Shown: positions 15,713 to 23,159 of the stretch, piece after piece | Layout of the letters: the number at the start of each line of letters is the position of its first letter | Position numbering within the stretch: position 1 is the stretch's first letter | Origin: Bradyrhizobium xenonodulans | GTDB taxonomy: Bacteria; Pseudomonadota; Alphaproteobacteria; Rhizobiales; Xanthobacteraceae | Assembly: GCF_027594865.1 (NCBI RefSeq) | Contig: NZ_CP089391.1 | Location: forward strand, 4,556,501-4,620,500 | Length of the DNA stretch: 64,000 nucleotides | Reading direction: 5' to 3' | The notes under the pieces: model-generated | Seen by the model: the letters and a program-made list of their open reading frames with translations, nothing else | What the model was told of the DNA's origin: nothing | Database searches by the model: none | Made by a program: the position numbers and the translations under genes

Positions 15713-16869
15713 TCGTCTCCCCCTGCCTGTGATGGTTCGTCGTGTGATGCGGAGAGCGTGCCGTCGACGCGCGGAGGCCAGTCGAACGGCACGTAGAAAC
15801 CGGACTTGTCGCCGCGCTGCTGCAACAGCGCGGGTCTGCCCCCGAACACGTGCTTTGCCAGGAACGCCTGCCAGGCGGCGAGCTGCTGCCTGTCATCGAT
15901 CCACAGCCAGGCATCGCGCGCCGGCGCCTGCGCGAAGGCGAGCAGCTGCGGCGTCATCATGCCGGAATAGATCACCCGGCCCTTGCTCTCGAGCGGCCGC
16001 ATCCGCGCGACCGCGTAGAGCACCTCAAGCGCGCTATGCTCGACGCTGCCCAGCTCGATCTGCGGTCTCACAGCAGGACCGCCCTCGGCAGCCCCTTCGC
16101 CCTGCTTCAACAGCGTCCAGCGCTTCTCCTCGAGATAGCGCCAGCCCGCCGGCACGGACTTGCGGCCCTGTCGCTTCAGCTCTTCGAGGAACGGATCGAT
16201 GCCGTCGAGCGCCGCTTTCTCCTCCTCGGCCGAGAGTGCATCGGCGGCATAGTCGGTGCGCTGACGATCGTCGACAGCCGCGGTCGGCCATCGCTTGCGG
16301 AACTCAGCCTTGAAGCGCTCCTTGCGATCTCTCGCGCGCGCGCCCGCGTCTCTCTCAATCGTTTTAAGGGGTCGTTCTAAAGGGTCGTTATTGGTGCCCG
16401 CGTATGTGTGGGCACCCGTGCCCGCGTATGTGTGGGCACCCCTGCCCATGGGCGGGCACCCCTGCCCACCAGCGGGCACCCCCTCCCCGATTTCCGGCAC
16501 TTCCGCGTTTTCTGCATGGCTCTCGTCGTCGACGTCGTCGGGCTCGCGCGCAAGGCTCTTGAGGTCGAAATCGTCGCGGTCGAGCTTTACGCGATACGCA
16601 TAGCTCGACGAAGGTGCCGAATCCTCCGGCCGCCAATGGTCGCGGCGCCGCTTCTCCACCCAGCCTGCTTCATACAGGCGGTCGAGCGAGCGCTGCAGCG
16701 TGGCGCGGCCGCAGCCGAGTTCGGCCGCCATGCGGACCTGGCTGCGCGTGCACCAGCCGGCACGATCGATATGACGGCCGAGCAAACACAGCGTTTGCAG
16801 GTCGCGCGGCTCGAGCGAGCGATCAGTCACCGCCCCCGCGGGAATAATCGACAGACGAGGATTGGACAC
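15709..16869 (-). CDS. Phage replication-type winged-helix protein
   Basis: A 386-residue protein. Residues 15-75 form a winged-helix DNA-binding domain (RDLQTLCLLGRHIDRAGWC, then TRSQVRMAAELGCGRATLQR) like those of plasmid/phage replication initiators. The middle is low complexity and is encoded by the repeat array at 16394-16479. The C-terminal part has helices (FVPFDW-type ending, RDAWLWIDDRQQLAAWQAFL) seen in phage replication proteins. An initiator carrying origin iterons in its own gene mirrors lambda O; that role is inferred. The start appears to be GTG 16869 with a weak ribosome binding site. Confidence 0.6.
   Translation of the reverse strand: MSNPRLSIIPAGAVTDRSLEPRDLQTLCLLGRHIDRAGWCTRSQVRMAAELGCGRATLQRSLDRLYEAGWVEKRRRDHWRPEDSAPSSSYAYRVKLDRDDFDLKSLAREPDDVDDESHAENAEVPEIGEGVPAGGQGCPPMGRGAHTYAGTGAHTYAGTNNDPLERPLKTIERDAGARARDRKERFKAEFRKRWPTAAVDDRQRTDYAADALSAEEEKAALDGIDPFLEELKRQGRKSVPAGWRYLEEKRWTLLKQGEGAAEGGPAVRPQIELGSVEHSALEVLYAVARMRPLESKGRVIYSGMMTPQLLAFAQAPARDAWLWIDDRQQLAAWQAFLAKHVFGGRPALLQQRGDKSGFYVPFDWPPRVDGTLSASHDEPSQAGGDE
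16394..16479. repeat. Iteron array, candidate phage replication origin
   Basis: Four palindromic units lie inside the replication gene: two identical 22-bp units GTGCCC-N10-GGGCAC at 16394-16415 and 16418-16439, and two shorter 18-bp units with the same ends (CTGCCC...GGGCAC) at 16442-16459 and 16462-16479. Unit starts are spaced 24, 24 and 20 bp, about two helix turns. A relatively AT-rich stretch (about 16359-16393) flanks one side. This matches the layout of a lambda-type ori inside the initiator gene. Confidence 0.65.
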
Positions 16870-16985
16870 GTGATGCTTTCAGAAATGGAGTCAACTGGAC
16901 GCGCTAAACAACTGGCACTGGACGAGGTTTTGCTATCGCGCCCGTCATCATGGCGGGCTTGCCACCTGATGCGAGGGTTGCGAGT

Positions 16986-17594
16986 ATGATCGACGCGTCA
17001 GCAACGACGCGCCTCGACATTCGGTGTGCGATGCCAGACACATCCAGCGCTGCACTGACCGCCCACTCGCTCTATGACTTCGTCAAGGATTTTCAGCCCA
17101 TGTTCGCCGCAGCGGTCGCCCTGACGGCCGCGGCGATCGCCTATCGAGGCGTCATGGCCAAAGTCAACTTCGACCGAAGCATCGACAGCCGGACACAACG
17201 AAGTATCGACCTCGCTCTTTTCTTGCGGCTCCGCACGCAACTCGAATCGGCAGCGTCGTTGGCCTTGATCTTGCGCCAAAATCTCAATTCGCCATCCATG
17301 AGGCAAATGAAGGTGGATTGGGATAAAACACTCTATTGGGAATGTGACGTTTCCGAACTTGACGAAGCATGGAAGCATCTTGATCGCATTCCAACGCCCT
17401 GCATCATTGCAGTCGCGCGTGCCCGAAACGCCGATAAGATTCTCAGGTCTTGTGACGCGGAGGGACGCCAGGCGGGGCATGCGACGCCTGACCTGAATGG
17501 CAGGTACTGGACCGCAGCTCACGAGTTCGCCACAAACGCTAAACAGGTGCTCGAGGTCATAAAGCCTGAGATAGAGCGCTTGCAAAATAGCTAG
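16986..17594 (+). CDS. Membrane-anchored hypothetical protein
   Basis: About 202 residues, encoded against the early operon between the replication gene and a small early gene. After the N-terminus comes a transmembrane helix (DFQPMFAAAVALTAAAIAYR) followed by a cytoplasmic-type helical domain (GVMAKVNFDRSIDSRTQRSI). The FQP...AALTA.IAYRG..AKV.FDR pattern is that of a hypothetical family I associate with Bradyrhizobium genomes. Start codon uncertain (16950, 16986 or 17031); none has a strong ribosome binding site. Probably cargo expressed independently of the lytic genes. Confidence 0.55.
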   Translation: MIDASATTRLDIRCAMPDTSSAALTAHSLYDFVKDFQPMFAAAVALTAAAIAYRGVMAKVNFDRSIDSRTQRSIDLALFLRLRTQLESAASLALILRQNLNSPSMRQMKVDWDKTLYWECDVSELDEAWKHLDRIPTPCIIAVARARNADKILRSCDAEGRQAGHATPDLNGRYWTAAHEFATNAKQVLEVIKPEIERLQNS

Positions 17595-17602
17595 CGATAC
17601 GC

Positions 17603-17815
17603 TCATGCCGGCACCTCGACCACTTCACAGACCGGCGTGTTGCCGCCGATCTGGATTTTTTCGCTGCCGCGCCACCATTCCCTGAAATGATCCTGCCGCC
17701 CGTGATCGTCGATGCGATGGCACGACACGCAGACGATCTCGCAGCCCTCACGCGTGCAGATCTTGCGGCTGTCGCCGTTCGGCTGGCGGGTCTTTTCGCT
17801 CCAACTGTGCTTCAT
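17603..17815 (-). CDS. Small Cys-rich early phage protein
   Basis: A 70-residue protein beginning MKHSWSEKTRQPNGDSRKIC. It has paired cysteines (CTREGCEIVCVSCHR) that could bind zinc, then DDHGRQDHFREWW. It is not a full HNH nuclease. It ends the group of early genes right of the plus-strand gene and starts about 15 bp after the next upstream gene stops. Function unknown. Confidence 0.5.
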   Translation of the reverse strand: MKHSWSEKTRQPNGDSRKICTREGCEIVCVSCHRIDDHGRQDHFREWWRGSEKIQIGGNTPVCEVVEVPA

Positions 17816-17829
17816 CGCGCAGCCCCCAG

Positions 17830-18069
17830 TCACAGATGCTGCCCTACCCTGGTCGGCTTGATGCTCCACATCGCGACTTCATCGCGCAGCCGGTCCAATT
17901 CGTCCGGCGTCATCGGCATGTCGCAGGCGAGCGCGTTGTTGACGGGATCGAAGGTGATGCGCGGCCCGCTGCGGCGCTGGCGCCAGGCGATCGCGTAGCC
18001 GAGCATGAAGCCGGCAAACATCACGATGGAGCTGGCGCCGACAGCGACATTGATGCTGATGGTGATCAT
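17830..18069 (-). CDS. Small early phage membrane protein
   Basis: A 79-residue protein with one N-terminal transmembrane helix (ITISINVAVGASSIVMFAGF, then MLGYAIAWRQRRS) and a soluble tail (MTPDELDRLRDEVAMWSIKP). The start at 18069 overlaps the stop of the HD-domain gene by 4 nt, so it belongs to the same operon. Function unknown. Confidence 0.55.
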   Translation of the reverse strand: MITISINVAVGASSIVMFAGFMLGYAIAWRQRRSGPRITFDPVNNALACDMPMTPDELDRLRDEVAMWSIKPTRVGQHL

Positions 18070-18596
18070 GCAGCCGCCTGCGTCAGCTCGGCAAAGCGCT
18101 GCAGGAAAAGTCCGCGGGCGTGCAGCGGTGCCCACCCGACCAGCTCGCCACCGAGCGGCTGCTCATTGTCGATGACCCAGGGCTCACCGATATCCCGCAT
18201 GATCTGCAGCCGTTCGGTCCGCAAGGCGCGCCGATCGGCCTGCTTGACGGATGGTGGCGTCGCCTCAGGGAGACCAAACGCGCGATAAACGGCTGCCTGG
18301 CAGCGCTTCTCTGCCGCCTTGTAATCCGGCATGAACTGCTTGATGGGCGACAGCATGTCGAGCAGATACGCCTCGCTGCCGTCGTGCAGCAGTCCGGCGA
18401 GCGCATCGTCGCCGCAGTGGCGCGAGACCAGCACGGAATGCTCGGCGTTCGAATAGAACCGAAGGCAATGGCCGCCAAACCGGCACTGCATCGCAAGCGC
18501 GTGCGCGATGTCCTCGATGTCGACGTCCTCTGGCCGCGGATCGAGCGGCCAGAACTTCTTGCCTGTGTAGGTTTGAATCCATCCGGCGAGCTTCAT
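18066..18596 (-). CDS. HD-domain phosphohydrolase (YfbR-like)
   Basis: A 176-residue metal-dependent phosphohydrolase. The HD signature is split as expected: RFYSNAEHSVLVSRHCG (first His), LAGLLHDGSEAYLLDMLSPI (HD pair), then an acidic and helical region to residue 150. The closest type is the phage/YfbR-like nucleotide phosphohydrolase group, which acts on deoxynucleoside monophosphates and so could shape the dNTP pool in infection. Start ATG 18596 overlaps the upstream methyltransferase stop by 4 nt. Confidence 0.75.
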   Translation of the reverse strand: MKLAGWIQTYTGKKFWPLDPRPEDVDIEDIAHALAMQCRFGGHCLRFYSNAEHSVLVSRHCGDDALAGLLHDGSEAYLLDMLSPIKQFMPDYKAAEKRCQAAVYRAFGLPEATPPSVKQADRRALRTERLQIMRDIGEPWVIDNEQPLGGELVGWAPLHARGLFLQRFAELTQAAA

Positions 18597-20530
18597 CGTG
18601 CGATTTCCCCCTGCTGTTGAACGGATGCCGGAGCGACCAACTGCGCCAGGAAGGCCCGGCCGCGCTCGGTGATCTTGAGTTGCCTGGTGCTCGCGATCAG
18701 CAGGTCGCGGCCGACCAGGTGGCGGGCCATCTCGCCGTCGACCTGCTCGCCCGCATCGATCGCGAGCAGCGCGAGCTGCTCGGCGAGTTCGTCGGCATCG
18801 ACCGGGAGGCGCGTCTGCAGAACGCCGTCGACCACCTCCGCCGGCGGCGCGTCGTCGAGTTGCCGCGCGACATCGAACAGGCTCGGCTGCGGCGCGCGGT
18901 AGGGCTCGGTCAGAATGGCAGGCGCAACGGGCCTGGCCGTGGCGGCCTCCAGCTCGCGAAGCCGGTCCCAGCCCGCGCCGCGCAGCTGCCATTGCTCGTT
19001 CGAGACGTAGGACAGGCCGCGGTCGACATAGAGCGGGCCGATGACGGGCGCGAGATCGCGGCGCGCGTGGCAGAAGTCGGACAGGATCTTGAGCTGCTGC
19101 AGCCCGGTCAGGGCCTGCGCCTCGGCGGCCAGGTCATCGGCCGAGGGAGCAGACGGCGCCAGCCATTCGGAGCCGGCGAGCTGGTCGATGGTGACGACGT
19201 CGTCGGCATTGTACGGGGCCTCGACGGCCGCAGCGGCGCTGGCCCCTTGCGATGTTGCATCCGCCGCGGCCGTCTCGTCCTCACCGGAGGGCTCCGGGAG
19301 ACCGTGCGATGACGGCGAAGGCGCCGCATCGGTCGGGGTGGAGATCGCGCTTGTCAGCGCGACGCCGGCCTGATTGCCCCATGCATCCCAATTTTCCGGC
19401 AGCGGATGCTCGGCGTCGACGCGGGCGAACAGCTCGAGCACGGGCAGCGGCGCGCCGTCGCTGTCCTTACCGACCATGGTCGCGATCATGTTGCGGTAGT
19501 GGTCGGGTTTTCGCGAGTGCTCGCGCGGTCGCTCGCGATGGTTGGAGCCGAACTTTTCGGACGCATCCGGTTTCGGCAGGCCCTTGCCGCGCTTGAACTG
19601 CAGCAGCAGCTCGTCCTGGTCCCACACCAAGAGGCCGGAGCCGGAGACGTCGGGATGTTCCTCGTCGGTCTTGGTCCAGACGTAGCAGGTCGAGTAGCTG
19701 TCCATGCCGAGCGCGAGCATGCAGGCATAGGCGAGCGGCAGGTCGACGGTCGCGAGCACGCCCTCGCCATCCGCCAGCATCACCTCGGTCTTGACCGGGA
19801 TTTTCGCGAGCAGATGCGCCCGCGGAATCCACATCCAGAACCAGGCGTCGGGCAGCAGCGCCTCGCCGGCCCGCTTGAGATAATCGAGGATCTCCGGCCA
19901 GGGCATGGTCGGGTAGTGGTTCTCATAGGCGCGGTTGCCGATGCCGCCTTGGCGCTTCCACGGCGGATCGCCATAGCCCGCCGGGTAAAGCCGGCCGGAA
20001 GGCGCCATCGCCGAGGCCGAGGACAGCGCCGAGGCGAGATCGCGGCGATGAACGCGGCCATCCTCCTCGGCGCCGATCTTAAGCAGGTCCATGGCGACCC
20101 GGCCTTTGCCGGACAGCATCTCCTCCGCGTGCCGCTCGACCAGGGCTTCGAACTTCTCCGGCGGCAGCGCAGCGAGCTTTTGGGCCTGCGAGGAGAAGCG
20201 ATGCGTCACGCCGATGTCGCGCAGCGTGATCTCCGGCAACTCCTCCGGCTCGCCGGAAACCCCTGACAACTCGTCAGAGGTTTTTTCCGACCGCGGCCGC
20301 CCGCCCCTCGCCACCTTTCCGGCGGCGTGCTGCTGCTCCATCAGCTCCCCGAACCGGCGCTGCGCCCGGAAACGGATCTGCGCGGCCTGGATCTCCAGCT
20401 GCTTGTCCCCAGCAATCCTCGCCGCATGCCGCAAGGCCTCGGCGTGGTCATGGATCGCCTTGACCTCGTCGACCGCGACCGCCTCGGCCAGGGCGCGCCG
20501 CGCCGCCTCGTATCGGACCAGCTCAGTCAA
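18593..20530 (-). CDS. MT-A70 family methyltransferase, fusion protein
   Basis: About 645 residues. N-terminal 130 residues are helical (a ParB-adjacent type segment found in phage MT-A70 proteins). The MT-A70 domain at about 185-375 has the catalytic GDPPWKRQGG, WFWMWIPRAHLLAKIP and KPDHYRNMIATM; it probably methylates adenine N6 in DNA. After a Ser/Pro/Ala linker there is an extra 200-residue C-terminal region ending in a winged-helix-like LLIASTRQLKITERGRAFL. The start is taken as TTG 20530, with AGGAG 7 nt upstream, overlapping the HNH gene stop; no ATG fits. Early-operon position suggests DNA modification during replication. Confidence 0.75.
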   Translation of the reverse strand: MTELVRYEAARRALAEAVAVDEVKAIHDHAEALRHAARIAGDKQLEIQAAQIRFRAQRRFGELMEQQHAAGKVARGGRPRSEKTSDELSGVSGEPEELPEITLRDIGVTHRFSSQAQKLAALPPEKFEALVERHAEEMLSGKGRVAMDLLKIGAEEDGRVHRRDLASALSSASAMAPSGRLYPAGYGDPPWKRQGGIGNRAYENHYPTMPWPEILDYLKRAGEALLPDAWFWMWIPRAHLLAKIPVKTEVMLADGEGVLATVDLPLAYACMLALGMDSYSTCYVWTKTDEEHPDVSGSGLLVWDQDELLLQFKRGKGLPKPDASEKFGSNHRERPREHSRKPDHYRNMIATMVGKDSDGAPLPVLELFARVDAEHPLPENWDAWGNQAGVALTSAISTPTDAAPSPSSHGLPEPSGEDETAAADATSQGASAAAAVEAPYNADDVVTIDQLAGSEWLAPSAPSADDLAAEAQALTGLQQLKILSDFCHARRDLAPVIGPLYVDRGLSYVSNEQWQLRGAGWDRLRELEAATARPVAPAILTEPYRAPQPSLFDVARQLDDAPPAEVVDGVLQTRLPVDADELAEQLALLAIDAGEQVDGEMARHLVGRDLLIASTRQLKITERGRAFLAQLVAPASVQQQGEIAR

Positions 20531-21029
20531 AGGGAATCTCCTGCATCGACCGCGCCGGTAGGCCCGCGAGCAGATCGCGCACGATCTCATCCAACGTCGG
20601 CGCTGTGCCGCGCGGACGGCGAATGACGGCGTTGTGGGGTTTCGTCAGCCAGCGCCGGTTGGCCTTGCGGTTGTCCAGCGTCTGGCCGTTGATATGGTCG
20701 ACGACGTGCGCACGCAGGAACGCCTCGTCGAGGCTTGGCTCATCCTTGATCGACAGCTCGCGATGCATGCGCAACGTGTCGCGGCGCACGCCGGTGTTGC
20801 GCTTGGCGTAGAGCATCCAGCTGTCGCCGCGGTTCTTGCCGGCATGCCAGACGTTCCAATGCCATTGCATCAGCCAGGTGACGTCGTCGGCATCGACCAG
20901 CGTCCACACCGGCTCGCGCGACGACAACCAGATCCGCGCCCATGGCGTACCGGTCAGATCCGGCAGGCCGGAGACGTCGAAAGCGACCTCGCGTGCATCG
21001 GTGGTGACGATGGGAGCCTGCATCATCAC
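20523..21029 (-). CDS. HNH endonuclease
   Basis: A 168-residue protein with an HNH_3-type nuclease core: MHRELSIKDEP, then AHVVDHINGQTLDNRKANRR with the catalytic His and Asn residues, as in homing-type and phage HNH enzymes. An N-terminal half of unknown fold (WTLVDADDVTWLMQWHWNVW) is typical for this group (AP2-less variants). It starts at GTG 21029, overlapping the GapR-like gene stop (GTGA). It could act in packaging, recombination or as a selfish nuclease; the tight operon fit argues for a phage role. Confidence 0.75.
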   Translation of the reverse strand: MMMQAPIVTTDAREVAFDVSGLPDLTGTPWARIWLSSREPVWTLVDADDVTWLMQWHWNVWHAGKNRGDSWMLYAKRNTGVRRDTLRMHRELSIKDEPSLDEAFLRAHVVDHINGQTLDNRKANRRWLTKPHNAVIRRPRGTAPTLDEIVRDLLAGLPARSMQEIPFD

Positions 21030-21295
21030 AGCATCCCCAGCGCGTGCATGTAGGTTTCGAGGATGGTCTCGAAGGCCTGACGCTCGATCGGGTCCTGCTG
21101 GCGCATCTTGATGATCGCCTTGAGGGCGCCGGTATCGTAGCCATTGCCTTTCGCTTCCGCGTAGACATCGCGGACGTCGTCGGAGATGGCTTTCTTCTCC
21201 TCGAGGAGCCGCTCGATGCGCTCTATGATCGACTTGAGCTGATCCTTCGCGATCTGCTCGGCGCGCTTCGCGGCAATGTGGGTGACCTTGCTCAC
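21026..21295 (-). CDS. GapR-like (DUF2312) DNA-binding protein
   Basis: An 89-residue protein that is almost entirely the DUF2312 domain of Caulobacter GapR, a protein that binds overtwisted, AT-rich DNA ahead of replication and transcription. Matches include the N-terminal coiled coil (AEQIAKDQLKSIIERIERLL) and the ending GYDTGALKAIIKMRQQDP with EAILDLYMQALGM-like FETILETYMHALGML. The start is GTG 21295, overlapping the next stop. In a phage early operon it could support replication or shape nucleoid access. Confidence 0.8.
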   Translation of the reverse strand: MSKVTHIAAKRAEQIAKDQLKSIIERIERLLEEKKAISDDVRDVYAEAKGNGYDTGALKAIIKMRQQDPIERQAFETILETYMHALGML

Positions 21296-21537
21296 GACGC
21301 CCCCTCGCTTTGCGAGACGCCAGCCGCCTCTAGCAGGCCCGCGTCGGCGCGATACGGCCGCTCCTGCCCGTAAGCGAGCACGGCCTTGGCGTCCCAGCCG
21401 GGCGGCACCTGCATCGGCAGAAACGGATCGCCGTCGTAGAGAATGACCTTCGGCGCATCGTCGGCGATGACGACGCGGACGGCGCCAACGATCACGCGCC
21501 GGTCGAGCCCGAACAGGATGGCGCGAGCGGACTTCAT
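21292..21537 (-). CDS. Small early phage protein
   Basis: An 81-residue protein beginning MKSARAILFGLDRRVIVGAV, with a beta-rich N-terminal half and PPGWDAKAVLAYGQERPYRA. It is linked by 4-nt overlaps to the genes on both sides. No family recognised. Confidence 0.5.
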   Translation of the reverse strand: MKSARAILFGLDRRVIVGAVRVVIADDAPKVILYDGDPFLPMQVPPGWDAKAVLAYGQERPYRADAGLLEAAGVSQSEGAS

Positions 21538-21701
21538 TGGCGCTTGACCCAGCGGAAGCCGAAACCGCGGTCGATGCGATGCAGGAACGGCTGCGCACCG
21601 GCCGCGACGGCCAGGCCGGCGCCGACCATCAGCACGGCAGCGAACATCACCAGGAAGCGCAGATCGTCCGGATCTGCAACGCGAGCAGCAAGGTCGGTCA
21701 C
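21534..21701 (-). CDS. Very small early phage membrane protein
   Basis: A 55-residue frame from GTG 21701 (VTDLAARVADPDDLRFLVMF) with one transmembrane helix (about residues 15-37) and a basic C-terminus (HRIDRGFGFRWVKRQ). Both ends overlap neighbouring genes by 4 nt (GTGA and ATGA), which strongly supports it as a real member of the operon although it is short. A holin-like or inhibitor role is conceivable but not shown. Confidence 0.55.
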   Translation of the reverse strand: MTDLAARVADPDDLRFLVMFAAVLMVGAGLAVAAGAQPFLHRIDRGFGFRWVKRQ

Positions 21702-22090
21702 GGCTCAATCCCCCTTTCGGCTTCGGCAAGACGACGCTGCGCTGCCTCGACCTCCGCGCGCGCAGCGGCGAGGTTTTCGATGCGGCGATGGCGTTTGACC
21801 CAGGCCTGCCCCGACCCGTGGGTGAGCGCGCGAATGACGAGGTCGCCATGGGCTGAAGCGATCATGCGGGCGAGCGCCTCACCGCTGGGCGCCCGGCTGC
21901 CGTCGAGCCACAACTCGGCCGGGCGGACGTCGCGGAGACCCGCAATGTCAGCCAGAACCTCGGCGGTTTTCTTCGGGAAGTTCTTCCGGAATGTCAGCGC
22001 GATAGGCAGAAACCAGCGATCAGGCGATCGGTCTTTGCCGATCGGTTGATCGGGGCACTGCTTTGACTGTTGCGTGCGAATGGGGCTCAT
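21698..22090 (-). CDS. Early phage protein with HTH-like region
   Basis: A 130-residue basic protein starting MSPIRTQQSKQCPDQPIG. The middle (KTAEVLADIAGLRDVRPAEL, then WLDGSRAPSGEALARMIASA) looks like a helix-turn-helix fold; the C-terminal third is a charged helix (AAARAEVEAAQRRLAEAERG). It could be an early DNA-binding regulator, but it is not a recognised family. The start overlaps the upstream stop by 4 nt. Confidence 0.5.
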   Translation of the reverse strand: MSPIRTQQSKQCPDQPIGKDRSPDRWFLPIALTFRKNFPKKTAEVLADIAGLRDVRPAELWLDGSRAPSGEALARMIASAHGDLVIRALTHGSGQAWVKRHRRIENLAAARAEVEAAQRRLAEAERGIEP

Positions 22091-22335
22091 GAGGCCACCC
22101 GCTCGGGACGCGAAAGGCCCTCCGGCCAAACCGCACCCTCGGGCCAGTTGTCGGAGAACCAGCCCATGACCTGGTCATACTTCCGCGCCGTGAAGGTCTT
22201 CGAGCCATCCTGCAGATGATCGAAGAAGCGCCAATCCCCGGCCGCCCTACGGCCGAGCGTCGGAAGAGCGAGCGGCCTAGAAAGCCTAAAGGCACTCGCA
22301 ACGGCGACCAGGTTTCGAATCAGCTGCTGCTCCAT
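22087..22335 (-). CDS. First gene of the early (leftward) operon
   Basis: An 82-residue protein starting MEQQLIRNLVAVASAFRLSR. It is the first gene after the operator region and would be the first to be expressed on induction, the position of cro-like or antirepressor genes, but no DNA-binding motif is evident (WRFFDHLQDGSKTFTARKYD). Function unknown. Confidence 0.55.
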   Translation of the reverse strand: MEQQLIRNLVAVASAFRLSRPLALPTLGRRAAGDWRFFDHLQDGSKTFTARKYDQVMGWFSDNWPEGAVWPEGLSRPERVAS

Positions 22336-22349
22336 GGCTCGACGGTTAG

Positions 22350-22429
22350 TCGGGAATTTCCGATTCGTCCAATTGAAATGTCGGGATCATCCGATTGGAA
22401 TTCAGCAGATCGGCGTCGGATAATTCCGC
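22350..22429. promoter_or_regulatory. Three repressor operators, divergent promoter region
   Basis: Three copies of a 14-bp near-palindrome, consensus TCGGRNNNNYCCGA, lie at 22350-22363 (TCGGGAATTTCCGA), 22381-22394 (TCGGGATCATCCGA) and 22416-22429 (TCGGATAATTCCGC). Start-to-start distances are 31 and 35 bp, about three helix turns. They fill the 96-bp gap between the early operon and the repressor gene; the third ends 2 bp before the repressor ATG. Confidence 0.8.
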
Positions 22430-22431
22430 GC

Positions 22432-23061
22432 ATGGAAAATGATGAGCTACGTCAACGAATTAAGAGCAGGCTCGCAGAGCTGCGGCTGGGCCCGATTGAG
22501 GCTGCCCAGGCCGTCCCTGGCCTGGAGCGCAATTACCTCAGCGACTATCTAGCTGGACGAAAGAAGTCTTTTTCATCCGCGAAGCAACCCCTTGTCGCGC
22601 GCGCGCTCAAATGGTCAATCGAAGACTTGCTCGATGCGCGACCACGCGTCTCAAACGCACCCGCCCCCAAAATTGCGATGGTGCCCCTTCTTGACAATGT
22701 GACTGCCGGTCGGCTTTCTAGCCCGGCATCGCAGGTACCTGTTGATCGTGTGCCACTATTGGCATTTGCTGATCTCGGCCGCGGTGAGTTTTTCGCATTG
22801 AGGGTTGAGGGCGATTCCATGGATCGCTTTTCTCCAGAGGGGTCGATCATCGTCATAAACAAATCGGACCGCACTCTCCTCAACGGGAAATGCTATGTAT
22901 TCGCCGTTGGTGGCCAGACAACCTACAAGATGTGGCAGGGTGGAGACACCCCGTTCCTGGCGCCGCATTCGACCAATCCCATTAACAAGCCAATCTTTTT
23001 CAAGCGAAAGCGTGATCTCGAAGTAATCGGCCGGGTGAAACGGACCATCCTCGACCTTTAA
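22432..23061 (+). CDS. Phage repressor, S24/LexA-like (CI type)
   Basis: A 209-residue two-domain repressor. Residues 1-65 are a helix-turn-helix domain (LRQRIKSRLAELRLGPIEAA). Residues 85-209 are an S24 peptidase domain: nucleophile Ser in LRVEGDSMDRFSPEGSIIVI, Lys in GQTTYKMW, and a probable cleavage site Ala-Gly in NVTAGRLSS. It should be self-cleaved with RecA on DNA damage, inducing the prophage. The ATG at 22432 directly follows an operator with no ribosome binding site, so the maintenance transcript may be leaderless, as for lambda cI. Operators lie on both sides of the gene. Confidence 0.9.
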   Translation: MENDELRQRIKSRLAELRLGPIEAAQAVPGLERNYLSDYLAGRKKSFSSAKQPLVARALKWSIEDLLDARPRVSNAPAPKIAMVPLLDNVTAGRLSSPASQVPVDRVPLLAFADLGRGEFFALRVEGDSMDRFSPEGSIIVINKSDRTLLNGKCYVFAVGGQTTYKMWQGGDTPFLAPHSTNPINKPIFFKRKRDLEVIGRVKRTILDL

Positions 23062-23078
23062 GCCAGCCTAACAGACGG

Positions 23079-23121
23079 TCGGATATTCCCGATTTTGTTG
23101 TTGACCGTCGGGTTTTTCCGA
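23079..23121. promoter_or_regulatory. Two further repressor operators
   Basis: The same palindrome occurs at 23079-23092 (TCGGATATTCCCGA) and 23108-23121 (TCGGGTTTTTCCGA), 29 bp apart, between the repressor stop and the rightward genes that end with excisionase and integrase. They probably silence that promoter in the lysogen. Confidence 0.8.
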
Positions 23122-23159
23122 CCATATTGTTTCCCGTGAAACACCTTCGGGAGACAGCT

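Noticed and set aside
16394..16479. Possible CRISPR array
   Set aside because: The units are only 2 bp apart or nearly so, are themselves palindromic and lie within a coding gene; there are no spacers and no cas genes.
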